This document shows positions 8,230 through 16,734 of a stretch of 64,000 nt of DNA, piece by piece. Origin of the DNA: Sinorhizobium glycinis (GTDB taxonomy: Bacteria > Pseudomonadota > Alphaproteobacteria > Rhizobiales > Rhizobiaceae). The first letter of the stretch is position 1; every line of letters starts with the position of its first letter. Both the position numbers and the translations under genes were made by a program. The stretch covers positions 1-64,000 of the forward strand of contig NZ_LPUX01000053.1 in NCBI RefSeq assembly GCF_001651865.1. The letters run 5' to 3'. The notes under the pieces were generated by a model. That model made no database searches. It was not told the DNA's origin and was given only the letters and a program-made list of their open reading frames with translations.

Positions 8230-9174
8230 CTAAAGGCGAATGTAGACGGTGAGGGCAAGGGACGGCTGAATGTTGTTGTGCGCGGCGCCGCCGCCCTTGT
8301 TCTGAACGGTGATGGCGTGGTTATGCGCCACGGTCGGAACGTCAGTTCCGCCCCCGGACAAGGCAACACGAGAGCCGCCGCCGCCAGTCTGGGCGCCAGC
8401 GATGTCCGTGAACCCGTTGAGGATCGGAGCCTTGCTGTCCGACGTTGCGTCGTGGTTGTGGACCGGCATTTCGGAGATGCTGAGCGTGTGCGTCTGCGCG
8501 CCGCCCTTCCAGCCGAGATCATCGGCATCCGTCAGCACCCCAGCCGCTATGTTGCCCATGTCGTCAAGGCCGACGATCGCCCGCCCACGGAAGTCGGGAA
8601 GGTCGATCGGCTTGTTCGCGGACCAGTCGGCGTTTGCTGAAGCGCCGCGGCCCCCAGCAACCACGAGGTTCGGATCGGCATTCCAGAGGAATTCATAGAG
8701 CGTCTGGCAGTCCGAGTTCGCCCGCTCCGTCGCGCCGCTGGTGGCCGTGCCGATCGACCGCCCGTTGCCTCGTACATAGCCGTCTAGGAAACCCTCGCCG
8801 TACCTGACCTTGATGTCTCCCGTCTCCAGAAGGGAGTTAGGGTCAACAGGTGCCGGCGGAGAGCCGCCGCCTTCGGTCGGGCCGATGATCGGCAAGGTAT
8901 CGCTGTCGTAGAGGATCGAGCCGCCTGGCGTCGTGACGCGCACCCGGTAGAACTCGTCCGCCTCGTCGAGGAACACAGCCGGGAAGCGGCCATACCCGTC
9001 CGTTTCGAGCGGGTTCGGATGCGCCGTGGTCAGGCCGTAATCCCGATAGACCGTGATCGGCGTCGTGGTGCCGGCGGCGTAGAAATACGCCTTCGCCCCA
9101 ACGATCGGCTTGCCGTTCAGGTCCTGAATGGTCGTGAACGAGCTTGGCCAGAAACCTGACATCGGCATCTCCAT
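8230..9174 (-). CDS. Tail collar domain protein
   Basis: The product is 314 residues. The N-terminal third (DLNGKPIVGAKAYFYAAGTT) is a beta-sandwich seen in phage fibre proteins. The C-terminal half is a phage tail collar domain (DLPDFRGRAIVGLDDMG, metal-binding-type MPVHNHDA and VAHNHAI, and the terminal HNNIQPSLALTVYIRL). It is likely a short tail fibre or appendage. The start at 9174 directly follows a terminator-like hairpin (9177-9197). Confidence 0.88.
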   Translation of the reverse strand: MEMPMSGFWPSSFTTIQDLNGKPIVGAKAYFYAAGTTTPITVYRDYGLTTAHPNPLETDGYGRFPAVFLDEADEFYRVRVTTPGGSILYDSDTLPIIGPTEGGGSPPAPVDPNSLLETGDIKVRYGEGFLDGYVRGNGRSIGTATSGATERANSDCQTLYEFLWNADPNLVVAGGRGASANADWSANKPIDLPDFRGRAIVGLDDMGNIAAGVLTDADDLGWKGGAQTHTLSISEMPVHNHDATSDSKAPILNGFTDIAGAQTGGGGSRVALSGGGTDVPTVAHNHAITVQNKGGGAAHNNIQPSLALTVYIRL

Positions 9175-9176
9175 GT

Positions 9177-9197
9177 AAAAAGCCCCCCGGGGGAGCC
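9177..9197 (-). terminator. Terminator-like hairpin before the collar gene
   Basis: On the minus strand a G/C-rich hairpin (GCTCC/GGGGC core) is followed by five T immediately before the collar gene start. It divides the ejection-protein genes from the fibre genes, so the fibre block may need its own promoter or antitermination. Confidence 0.55.
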
Positions 9198-9232
9198 TTG
9201 CAATTCAACCAAAGCGCGCGCATTTTCAGCGC

Positions 9233-9367
9233 ATGCACGATAAACCCGACATTCTCACCTTAGTCAGCAACATGATCGCGCTCGCCATCCTCTTGCCTCT
9301 CGGCTGGTGGCTCCACGAACAGCGCCTATTCGGCTTTGGTGATTGGGTTGTGAGCCTCTTTCACTGA
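9233..9367 (+). CDS. Small membrane protein, 44 residues
   Basis: This ORF is on the opposite strand to the late genes. It encodes MHDKPDIL at the start followed by one hydrophobic segment (MIALAILLPLGWW) and a short tail. Its stop overlaps the end of the 705-residue ejection protein gene by 7 bp. It could be a small phage moron acting on the envelope (for instance superinfection exclusion), but there is no family match and no clear ribosome binding site. Confidence 0.35.
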   Translation: MHDKPDILTLVSNMIALAILLPLGWWLHEQRLFGFGDWVVSLFH

Positions 9368-11478
9368 CGAGGCGTGACGGTGATTTCCAGCGGCTGACGT
9401 GGCTCTTGCCCCAGCACGCGCGGAATTGCCCGAGACGGAATGGCCAGAGCATCGCCGATCTGCTCAAGCGCTTTCATGAAGGCTGGGCTTTTCTCTGCCT
9501 GGGTGACTGCATTCGCAATCGCGCGCGGATCATTCGAGGTCAGCATCTTGGCCACCGCCTGCATGACCTGATTTTCTGCTCGGCTTTGAAGAGCTCGGCC
9601 GCCCTTTACAGCTAGACCGCCGATTACCGCCCCGGTCAGATCACCGCCCGAAATGGCATAGCCGCCGCCGGCGCCGAGCCCGAGCTCGACAAGCTGCCTT
9701 GCGGTGGTCGAGTTGCCCATGGCACCGCGCAGCCGATCGGCGATGTCCTCAACCCTCACATAGGCCTCAAGCGCCTTGGCCTTCTGTGGCCCGAAGACGA
9801 GCTCTAGCGATTCCCGCGATGCCTGAGACTTGAAAACGGAGTTGATGACGTTCGTTCGATCGCCGGCTGCCTTGATGCGGTCGATCAGCTCGGAGGCATA
9901 GCCGGTTTGGAAGGCTGCCTTTTCTGCCGGCGTGAACTTGGCGTAGGCCTTTTGGGCTTCAGGCACGAGCCGCGGCGTCCCGGCGAACTTCTTGCCAGCC
10001 TCGACCGCGTCATCAGCGCCGAAGAAGGCGGCCGCGCCCTGTCGAGCATTTTTGAAGGTCGGGACAGCGGTATCTAGTTCGTTGTTCAACGCCGTCCGAA
10101 GCGCGCCGATCTCCGATGCCGTCGTGGTATCGCCAGCGCGAGCAGCCTTTTCCGATGCGGAGCGAAGATTGCGCTGCACATGGTCCCAAAATTCAAGGCT
10201 AGGCGTCACAAGCGTTCCGTCTGCCTTCTGCTTCAGCACGTATTGACCTTGGCTGTTCTGCGTGAACGGGTTCGGGATTTCCTTTGCTCCGGTTATCGCC
10301 CCGCGATCTGCGCTCTTCCGTGGCACGGTATCGATTGCGCGGCGGAAGGACGGAGACTGCATCAACTGCTGGATGCGCGGCGTAAACACTTGCTGAGCGT
10401 TGGGGCTGGCATAGGCGGCGTCATAGGCTGGCTTGTTGGCGCGCCGTGCTGCTGTACGGATGGCATCCTGATAGCCGATGTCATCGACGGAACCGCCGGC
10501 AACGCGGCGGATCACGTCAACCGCACGGTTTCCCTGCGTGGCGAAGCGGTCGTCGGCGACTTTGGTGATGACCTGGCGCGCTTCCGGGGCTTGGTTGGAG
10601 ACGGAACGCGCAAGCGCCCGCGTGGTCTCTCCACCTCGATCGACGTTCAGAAGCGGAACGCCGGTAGAGCGTGCAACAGCCTCGTCTGTGGAGTTGAGCA
10701 CGTCGCCTGCAAGCCTGTCGCGCTTGACAGCCACGCCAACGCGTCGGGATGCTTCCTCGGCCGGCCTGAGAACGGCACGGGCGGCCGGAGCGACCTTCTC
10801 ACCGACAGCGCCGAGAACGCCCCGAACACCCGCCCCGACGACAGGGACAGCGCCGCCGATGGCGCCACCGATGACACCGCTGTTGATGACGTCTGCCGCG
10901 TTGCCGCCGCGTACTGCAGTATCAGCCGCAGATATGCCGCCGCTCGACAAAGCAGAGGCGCCAGCGCGCGAAAGCAGGTTCGGGCCGGTGATACCCAATG
11001 CCCGCGCGCCTGCTGCTGTAGAGCCAAGGGCGCCGAAAGCCGCGACGTTTCCCGCAACGCTACCGGCGAGCCGAGATCCTGGGTTCGCCTCCTGCGCTGC
11101 CTGGACGGTCCGCTGCCCCTGCTCGAGGTTCGTCGCATAGTCCTCGCCATCGATCAGGGAGGAGATACCGGCCGCCGCACGCTCGACACCGCCGAGCAGA
11201 GCAGGACCAACGATCGGGATGTCTCCAATGAAGCCGGAACCGAAGGCGCCTGCCTTGCCGCTTCCCGTGTTCTGACGTTCCTTCTCCAGCTCGAGCAAGC
11301 CTTCCTCATAGGAGAGGTGACGACCGGCCGGCGCCGCCTTTGCTTCTGGTTCGGCTGCAGCCGGCGCGTCGAAAGACTTGGCGATCTCATCGACCGTCGC
11401 TGCCTGCTGTTCTGGAGACAAGCTCTTGAAGCTGTCATCGACCTGAACGCGGCGGCCGTTGATGTTGAGAACGGTCAT
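9361..11478 (-). CDS. Internal virion / DNA ejection protein
   Basis: The product is 705 residues. The N-terminal MTVLNINGRRVQVDDSF and PEQQAATVDEIAKSF pattern recurs in podovirus internal proteins. Much of the N-terminal half is Gly/Ala-rich and membrane-active looking (GSGFIGDIPIVGPALLGG, VIGGAIGGAVPVVGAG); the rest is helical. Such proteins leave the capsid with the DNA and help span the envelope. Its start overlaps the upstream gene's stop by 4 bp (11475-11478), so the block is translationally coupled. Confidence 0.75.
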   Translation of the reverse strand: MTVLNINGRRVQVDDSFKSLSPEQQAATVDEIAKSFDAPAAAEPEAKAAPAGRHLSYEEGLLELEKERQNTGSGKAGAFGSGFIGDIPIVGPALLGGVERAAAGISSLIDGEDYATNLEQGQRTVQAAQEANPGSRLAGSVAGNVAAFGALGSTAAGARALGITGPNLLSRAGASALSSGGISAADTAVRGGNAADVINSGVIGGAIGGAVPVVGAGVRGVLGAVGEKVAPAARAVLRPAEEASRRVGVAVKRDRLAGDVLNSTDEAVARSTGVPLLNVDRGGETTRALARSVSNQAPEARQVITKVADDRFATQGNRAVDVIRRVAGGSVDDIGYQDAIRTAARRANKPAYDAAYASPNAQQVFTPRIQQLMQSPSFRRAIDTVPRKSADRGAITGAKEIPNPFTQNSQGQYVLKQKADGTLVTPSLEFWDHVQRNLRSASEKAARAGDTTTASEIGALRTALNNELDTAVPTFKNARQGAAAFFGADDAVEAGKKFAGTPRLVPEAQKAYAKFTPAEKAAFQTGYASELIDRIKAAGDRTNVINSVFKSQASRESLELVFGPQKAKALEAYVRVEDIADRLRGAMGNSTTARQLVELGLGAGGGYAISGGDLTGAVIGGLAVKGGRALQSRAENQVMQAVAKMLTSNDPRAIANAVTQAEKSPAFMKALEQIGDALAIPSRAIPRVLGQEPRQPLEITVTPRQ

Positions 11479-13439
11479 TCAACGATCTCCCACGTCACGC
11501 CGGATTGCGTGCGGTTGCCCTTGTTCGAGCGGCTCTCTGGCTTGTAGAAGGTGCCGCCCCGCAGTTCGTTGGCGCGGTCGCGGTAGGTTTGCAGGCGGCG
11601 CTGAACCGCTTGCATGGCGCGCTGATAGATACCGCGGCGGACTTCAGGCGGGAGGTTCGACGAACCGGACATGTCGAGCAGGATCTTGCGCTCGCCTTCG
11701 GTCGGTGCCCCGCCGAAAATGGCTTTGAGCTGGCCCAGAGCCTGACCGGTCACGACGTTATCGAGTTCAAGCGTTGCCTCACCGGCATCAGCGCCGAACG
11801 TGCCGGAGATCATGCCGCGCGTCCCGGCGAACGGACCGGAATAGGCTTGATCGTTCAATTCAAGGGCTCGGTTGAGCAGCGGGATGACGCCTTCTGCATT
11901 CATGACCGCCTCGTCGGCCTCTAGAATGGCCTTCTTGTCGGTCGCCGTGAGCGTCTGCTCGTTCTCGCGCGGAAGTTTGCCCGTGAGGATGAAACCCTGA
12001 TAAGCCGGATCGTCAGGCGTGAGGCCAGCTTGCGCCGCCGCTTGGCGCCGTGCTTCCACCTCGTTGCCGACGTTGATCGTCTGCCCTGCCCCGCCGACGG
12101 CAGAAATCTGGCCTTCGGGGCCGACCTGATAAACGCGCTGGTCAGTCTCGGGGATGCCAAGCTGCGTTCGTTCCTCGGCCGTGAGCGTGCGATACTGGCC
12201 CTTCTGCTTTCCGTAATTCCCGACCGGATCGACCTGGCCCGTCTGCTTGTTGGCACGGAACAGCGTGCCATCCGGAGCGGTGAGGAAGTGGAACGCGCTG
12301 TCATTCGAGCCGGTGAGCTTCTGCTGCCACAGCTTGAGGCCGACTTCGCGGGTGTTGCGATCACGGACGAGGTCGGCAATCTGCTGGTTGGTGATGCCGC
12401 CGAGGCCCGCGTCCAACTGCGGAGCTACACCGGGAATGCCGACCGCGCCCGAGACGTCTGCGACCTCTACCGGCGCGAAGGCTGCAGGAGATGCTGCGGG
12501 GGTTGCCACGGGCTGCGGTGCAGGCGCAGCGCCGGCAGCATTGGTCTCAGCGAGGCGCGCGGCAAGCGCTTCCCTGCCCTCGACCTTGTCAACAGGGAGA
12601 GGCGTAAGCCCGAAACGGTCTGTGAAGGCTTCCTCAGACAGAGGCGCACCGGAAACTGCCGGAAGCGTACCGGCCGCCATGGCGTTCACCGCATCGGCAG
12701 AAGTCTGGGGCGCTGACGCGTTCGCGAACTCCTGCGCGAAGTAGTTCTGCGCCAGCGCGCGCCGACGGGCCGCCTCGCCACCCGCCTGATCGTATCCGGC
12801 GAACTTCCACGCATTGTTCATGAGGTTCTGGGCTTCCTCGACGCTGCCGGCATTGTTGAGCGCCGCGATCAGCTGCGGATCCTCCTGAAGGAAGAATTCA
12901 GCCTGCGTCTGCGGAGAGATGTTGCCCGGTTGCTCGCCCTTGCTCGCCGCATAGGCGTTGAGGCCCGCCAGCCGTTCGTTGCGCCAGGACATGATTCCGC
13001 CGGCCGTACCCGCCTGCCCGCTCTGGCTCGGGTCGCTCCAAGTGCGGTTGGCGTTCTTCGGCGAAAAGCCGCTCTCGGCGCGTCCCGTGGCGGCGATTGC
13101 CGACAGAGCATAAGGGTTCGTTACCCCGCCACTACGAACAGTCTCGATGAACGGCTGATACGTGCTGCCCTGAGGCTGCCCGCGCTCAACGGGCGTGACA
13201 GGCGCCGCGAAGCTCTGCGGCTGCTGCTGAGGGGCCAGGCGCGACAGGAAGCCGCCCTGCTGCTGGGCAGGCGCAGCGCCGCCCTGTTTGCCGATCAGGT
13301 CGGCGAGCTTCCCGAAGGACTTATCCTGCGAATACTGGTCGATCGCGCCGCCGAGCGTGTCGGCGATGCCGCCAAGCCAGGAATAGTCGCGCTCGGGAAT
13401 GGCAATGTTCGGCAGGACGAGGCTTGCAAGCTGAGCCAT
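11475..13439 (-). CDS. Internal virion protein with peptidoglycan-lytic domain
   Basis: The product is 654 residues. Residues about 100-230 resemble phage tail lysozyme/transglycosylase domains: ALSAIAATGRAESGFSP with the likely catalytic Glu, GGIMSWRNERLAGLNAYA, then FFLQEDPQLIAAL and AWKFAGYD. The remainder is low-complexity Ala/Pro-rich and helical. It probably opens the murein locally during DNA ejection. Its start overlaps the preceding gene stop by a base. Confidence 0.75.
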   Translation of the reverse strand: MAQLASLVLPNIAIPERDYSWLGGIADTLGGAIDQYSQDKSFGKLADLIGKQGGAAPAQQQGGFLSRLAPQQQPQSFAAPVTPVERGQPQGSTYQPFIETVRSGGVTNPYALSAIAATGRAESGFSPKNANRTWSDPSQSGQAGTAGGIMSWRNERLAGLNAYAASKGEQPGNISPQTQAEFFLQEDPQLIAALNNAGSVEEAQNLMNNAWKFAGYDQAGGEAARRRALAQNYFAQEFANASAPQTSADAVNAMAAGTLPAVSGAPLSEEAFTDRFGLTPLPVDKVEGREALAARLAETNAAGAAPAPQPVATPAASPAAFAPVEVADVSGAVGIPGVAPQLDAGLGGITNQQIADLVRDRNTREVGLKLWQQKLTGSNDSAFHFLTAPDGTLFRANKQTGQVDPVGNYGKQKGQYRTLTAEERTQLGIPETDQRVYQVGPEGQISAVGGAGQTINVGNEVEARRQAAAQAGLTPDDPAYQGFILTGKLPRENEQTLTATDKKAILEADEAVMNAEGVIPLLNRALELNDQAYSGPFAGTRGMISGTFGADAGEATLELDNVVTGQALGQLKAIFGGAPTEGERKILLDMSGSSNLPPEVRRGIYQRAMQAVQRRLQTYRDRANELRGGTFYKPESRSNKGNRTQSGVTWEIVE

Positions 13440-14128
13440 CAGAAAAGACCTCCCGTCAATGCCTTCGTACCGAGACCGACGCCCATATTGAGCAGGCCGC
13501 CAAGGAAGCTGCCCTTTGCCGCAGACTGCTGCTCACGAACCTGCGCGAGCTGGTTGTTGTTGCCCATGCGGGCCTGAACGACGTTGCTCGCGAGGCCGAG
13601 GCGGTCGTCGGCCGTGCCCTGGTAGAGATCAGAGAGGCCGCCATAGGCGCTCGCTTGGCCGCCTGTGGCGCTGAGGCCTTGGCTAGAAAGCCCCTGCAGC
13701 CGATCGAGCCATGAGCCGTATTCCTGATTGGCAAGTCCTTGGCCGTACTGCGTGAGAGCCGTCAGCGTGTTGCCGCTGTTCAGCATGCCGGCTGCCGAGG
13801 CACCGCGCAGAGCCGCTTGCGTGCCCTGATCCATGGCGAAGTCATAGCCGGGGCCAGCCTGGAATGCGCCCTGTGCCGCGGCCGTCCCATCGTCGCCACC
13901 AAGGCCGAGGGCGTTGGAATACATCGACGTGGCGTCACGGCCCGCGCTCGTGTACGGATCATAGCCGGCGATCGCCTTGTTGATCGCGCCAGATGACCGC
14001 GCCTCACCGGTATTGATGATGCCTTGACCCTGACGATCGAACTTGTTGATCAGGGTGCGGTTCTTCTTCGTTGCGGCGGCCGCTGCCTTGCCGACGTTGC
14101 CGCCGGTCAGAGAATCGAGAAAGCCCAT
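13439..14128 (-). CDS. DNA transfer/ejection protein, gp7-like
   Basis: The product is 229 residues. It is Gly/Ala/Gln-rich with repeated short motifs (GYDPYTSAGRDATSMYSNALG, GPGYDFAMDQGTQAALRGAS) seen in podovirus DNA-transfer proteins, and a glycine-rich hydrophobic C-terminus. It is first of three consecutive ejection-protein genes. Assignment is from composition, motif style and position. Confidence 0.7.
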   Translation of the reverse strand: MGFLDSLTGGNVGKAAAAATKKNRTLINKFDRQGQGIINTGEARSSGAINKAIAGYDPYTSAGRDATSMYSNALGLGGDDGTAAAQGAFQAGPGYDFAMDQGTQAALRGASAAGMLNSGNTLTALTQYGQGLANQEYGSWLDRLQGLSSQGLSATGGQASAYGGLSDLYQGTADDRLGLASNVVQARMGNNNQLAQVREQQSAAKGSFLGGLLNMGVGLGTKALTGGLF

Positions 14129-14143
14129 CGTGAATGCTCCAGT

Positions 14144-14305
14144 TTACAGGCCGCCGGCGTCGAGGCGTTCCTCGATCTCGCGAATGTGCTGATCGAGGCG
14201 TTGGAGGTAGAGATACCAGGTCTGCGTGATCCGGCCGGTGCGAGGATCGACAAGCGGCTCCTGCGGTGGCGGGAGTTGCGGAAGCTTTGCAAGGGTGCTC
14301 GCCAT
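14144..14305 (-). CDS. Small phage structural-module protein, 53 residues
   Basis: This 53-residue ORF is too short for many gene callers. It starts MASTLAKLPQLPPPQEPL, continues DPRTGRITQTWYLYLQ and ends in a short charged helix (RLDQHIREIEERLD). The start is in a TAATG overlap with the stop of the gp10-like gene. The TWYLYLQRL motif recurs in small proteins beside phage tail genes, which supports a real gene, but no function is known. Confidence 0.7.
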   Translation of the reverse strand: MASTLAKLPQLPPPQEPLVDPRTGRITQTWYLYLQRLDQHIREIEERLDAGGL

Positions 14306-15732
14306 TACCTTGACCTCGGGTCGCCATCCATCTGCCCGGACAGCAGGGAAACGAAGACAGGATCGGAGAGGTCGAGCCGCCAGACGCGCCCATAAGGGCC
14401 GGCCATGCCAGTCCGGTTGACCGTTACGCGGGTCTGAAACTTCGACAGCGGACCGAGCTTGCGGCTCACCGGAACCTTGAACGTGGCGCCGCCGTCATCC
14501 GACCATGAAATCAGGACGACAGGATCAGTCTCGATCGGTTCCGAGCCAGAAACCTTCCCCTGCCCGACGATGAAGTCGAAATCGGCGCGAGGAATCGCCA
14601 CACGGTTCGGGAATCCGCTTGCCGGCTGCGAAATGAAGCTCGCAATCAGCGGGTCATCGCCTTCCTTGTGGACGTTCGGATCAAGCATCCAGACGCGCCC
14701 CGTCGTGCGATCACCGAGCACCCAGCCGCCGAAGGCCTGTGCCGAGCAGACAGCCCTCCACCGCGTGTTTTCGTAGCTGGCCCGCTCATGCCACAGGCCC
14801 GTGCTAACCTCGTATTCCCAGGTGAATGTCGGTCCGGTAACCGCGACCCAGCTATGACCTGAGGTGACGGAAACTGTCACGTCCAGTTGCGTCTTGTCGG
14901 AAACTGCCTCGATCAGCCGATCGAGATCCGGCGTGGAAATCTTCGTCGGCGTGTAGCCTCCGGAGAGCAGATGGACGCCGTTGTCATTGCCGACGAAAAC
15001 GATGTTGCTGAAACCTTCCTCAAAGCCGGCAATGGCAAATGTCGAGGCCAGCCCGACCCCTGCGAATGTCGCAGCTCTTGAGAATGGAGAGCCCGTCGCA
15101 TTGCCTGCGTTCTGCCAGAACTCGAGGAACGACGGCCCGCAGACAAGCAGCATTTCGCCATAGGGAACGGCGTTGAGGATGCCTCCCGGTCGGCTTTCAG
15201 CCTTTCCGAAGTCGAGGGCCGATACCGTGGTTGCGTTGATCCCGGAGAAGAAGAAACGGCCATCCCGGATGGCCCAGATGAAATAGCCTGCGAGGAAGCA
15301 GCCAGTCAGCGCTTGCGGCAAGTCACCATCGCCAAGGGCTACCGGTGGAGCGCCAGACGTGACGACATAGGTGTCGTTCTGCGTGGTGCAGAGGATATCA
15401 GGCGTCGGAGACTTGTTATTGCGGGCGAAGGTGACACGCCCCGTCCCAGGCAATGCGCCGAGATCGGTAACCGTGTACGTGCTGCCGGAGAGCGTGACCT
15501 TGCGCAGGCGCTCTGCCACGGCGATGTAGAGGGTTCCATTGTGGAAGTGCATGCCGCGCATGCCAACCTCGGTCGCGGTAGCGAGCAGCCTCAAGCCAGG
15601 GGCGCGCCGACGGGCAAAGCCAGCGCGGGCGCCATCCTGCAGCTTCTCGGCATAGGCGTTGATCAGACGGCCGGCGCCTTCGCCAGGGCGCGCACCGGGC
15701 GCCGTGCTGATCGGAAAGAGAATATCGGCCAT
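14305..15732 (-). CDS. Packaged-DNA stabilization protein, P22 gp10-like
   Basis: The product is 475 residues. P22 gp10 closes the portal after packaging and links to the tail needle. The N-terminal ISTAPGARPGEGAGRLINAY segment, the beta-propeller-like middle and GGWVLGDRTTGRVWMLDP are characteristic. It lies directly after the gp4-like gene in the same order as in P22-type head completion modules. Confidence 0.85.
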   Translation of the reverse strand: MADILFPISTAPGARPGEGAGRLINAYAEKLQDGARAGFARRRAPGLRLLATATEVGMRGMHFHNGTLYIAVAERLRKVTLSGSTYTVTDLGALPGTGRVTFARNNKSPTPDILCTTQNDTYVVTSGAPPVALGDGDLPQALTGCFLAGYFIWAIRDGRFFFSGINATTVSALDFGKAESRPGGILNAVPYGEMLLVCGPSFLEFWQNAGNATGSPFSRAATFAGVGLASTFAIAGFEEGFSNIVFVGNDNGVHLLSGGYTPTKISTPDLDRLIEAVSDKTQLDVTVSVTSGHSWVAVTGPTFTWEYEVSTGLWHERASYENTRWRAVCSAQAFGGWVLGDRTTGRVWMLDPNVHKEGDDPLIASFISQPASGFPNRVAIPRADFDFIVGQGKVSGSEPIETDPVVLISWSDDGGATFKVPVSRKLGPLSKFQTRVTVNRTGMAGPYGRVWRLDLSDPVFVSLLSGQMDGDPRSR

Positions 15733-15735
15733 GGC

Positions 15736-16074
15736 TCAGAAGTAATCCGTCTGCTGCGCGGAGCCGGAAACGTAGGTTGAAGGACGCATCGCATACATCC
15801 GCGCTATGGCTTCCGCCACGCTGTCGGGATTGCGCGGCTGCCCGAAAGACGGCGCCGCCATATTCGCCAGATAAGTCGCGAGCGGATCCACGAATTCATC
15901 GTCGAATTCCTGCGTATCGGTGAAGAAGATGATGTCGCGCCGATTGAGCTCGGCAACGGCACTGTCGACGAGACCGTCGATCGTCTCGACGTCTTCTGCC
16001 TCCGGCGCCTGCCCTGCTGCAACGGCGTTCAGGAGTTGCAGAGTCGCGGTAATGAGTTCTTCACGCGTTTTCAT
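15736..16074 (-). CDS. Head-to-tail adaptor, P22 gp4-like
   Basis: The product is 112 residues and largely helical: TREELITATLQLLNAV, DGLVDSAVAELNRRDI, then DPLATYLANMAAPSFG. This matches gp4-type tail accessory/head completion factors that add to the portal. Position between capsid-side genes and the gp10-like gene agrees. Confidence 0.75.
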   Translation of the reverse strand: MKTREELITATLQLLNAVAAGQAPEAEDVETIDGLVDSAVAELNRRDIIFFTDTQEFDDEFVDPLATYLANMAAPSFGQPRNPDSVAEAIARMYAMRPSTYVSGSAQQTDYF

Positions 16075-16092
16075 GACCGCGACTCCTGCTGT

Positions 16093-16263
16093 TTACTCGG
16101 ACTTTTCGCCGACGATCTTGAAGAAGGCATTGCCGCGGAACTTCGCCAGCGCCTTATCGTCGGTGTCCGGAACGTCGGTCGGCTTCTTGTCCTTGAACTC
16201 GTAACCGAACTGGACGGTGTCATCCGGGGCGCCACGCTCCGGATGGTAGATGACCTTTGCCAT
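16093..16263 (-). CDS. Small capsid-module protein, 56 residues
   Basis: The ORF runs from the ATG at 16263 (MAKVIYHPERGAPDDTVQFG) to a TAA at 16093. It is Lys/Asp-rich, ends KIVGEKSE, and fills the gap between the decoration-like gene and the gp4-like gene. The even spacing and strand argue that it is real. Role unknown; small head-completion or decoration proteins occur at this place. Confidence 0.65.
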   Translation of the reverse strand: MAKVIYHPERGAPDDTVQFGYEFKDKKPTDVPDTDDKALAKFRGNAFFKIVGEKSE

Positions 16264-16275
16264 GTGCCCTGCTCC

Positions 16276-16671
16276 TTAGTTGTTCGGCAGGAAGGCGATG
16301 ACGACGACGGCGGAGCCAGCCGTGGCTGCCGTGCCGGTTTCCGCCAGGGTGCAGGTCAGTTCGGTGTCGACCGTCACGACCATGCTCACCGCCTCGTCGA
16401 GCGGGACAAAGGCCGCCGCCGTCTTGACGTCGAGATCGGTGGCGTAGAGGTCGCCGTCGGCAGCCGACCCGATGTCAAGCACGGTCGTGGTTGCCGAGTT
16501 GAACACGGTGTTGACCTGCACGCCCGACTGCGGCTTGAGGATCAGCGCGCCGGCCGGGATGGTGCCGAGCTTGACGACCTTGGCCATGTCGGCAACGCCG
16601 ATCGTCTTGCGGAGATACTGCACGTTCTGATAACCGGCATCGCGCGCCGGGAGTTTGCGATTGAGGCCCAT
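16276..16671 (-). CDS. Minor head / decoration protein candidate
   Basis: The product is 131 residues and beta-rich (VKLGTIPAGALILKPQSGV, VLDIGSAADGDLYATD, AVSMVVTVDTELTCTL). This pattern resembles small phage head proteins encoded just after the major capsid gene. It follows the capsid gene by 63 bp. Function is inferred from position and fold-like pattern. Confidence 0.6.
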   Translation of the reverse strand: MGLNRKLPARDAGYQNVQYLRKTIGVADMAKVVKLGTIPAGALILKPQSGVQVNTVFNSATTTVLDIGSAADGDLYATDLDVKTAAAFVPLDEAVSMVVTVDTELTCTLAETGTAATAGSAVVVIAFLPNN

Positions 16672-16734
16672 CGTGGTGCCCTTTCATGTTTGGTGAAACG
16701 AGAAAGGGGCGACCGGAGCCGCCCCACGAGGTCA

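Noticed and set aside
10180-11547. 455-residue plus-strand ORF opposite the ejection protein
   Set aside because: Antisense shadow without motif or start signal.
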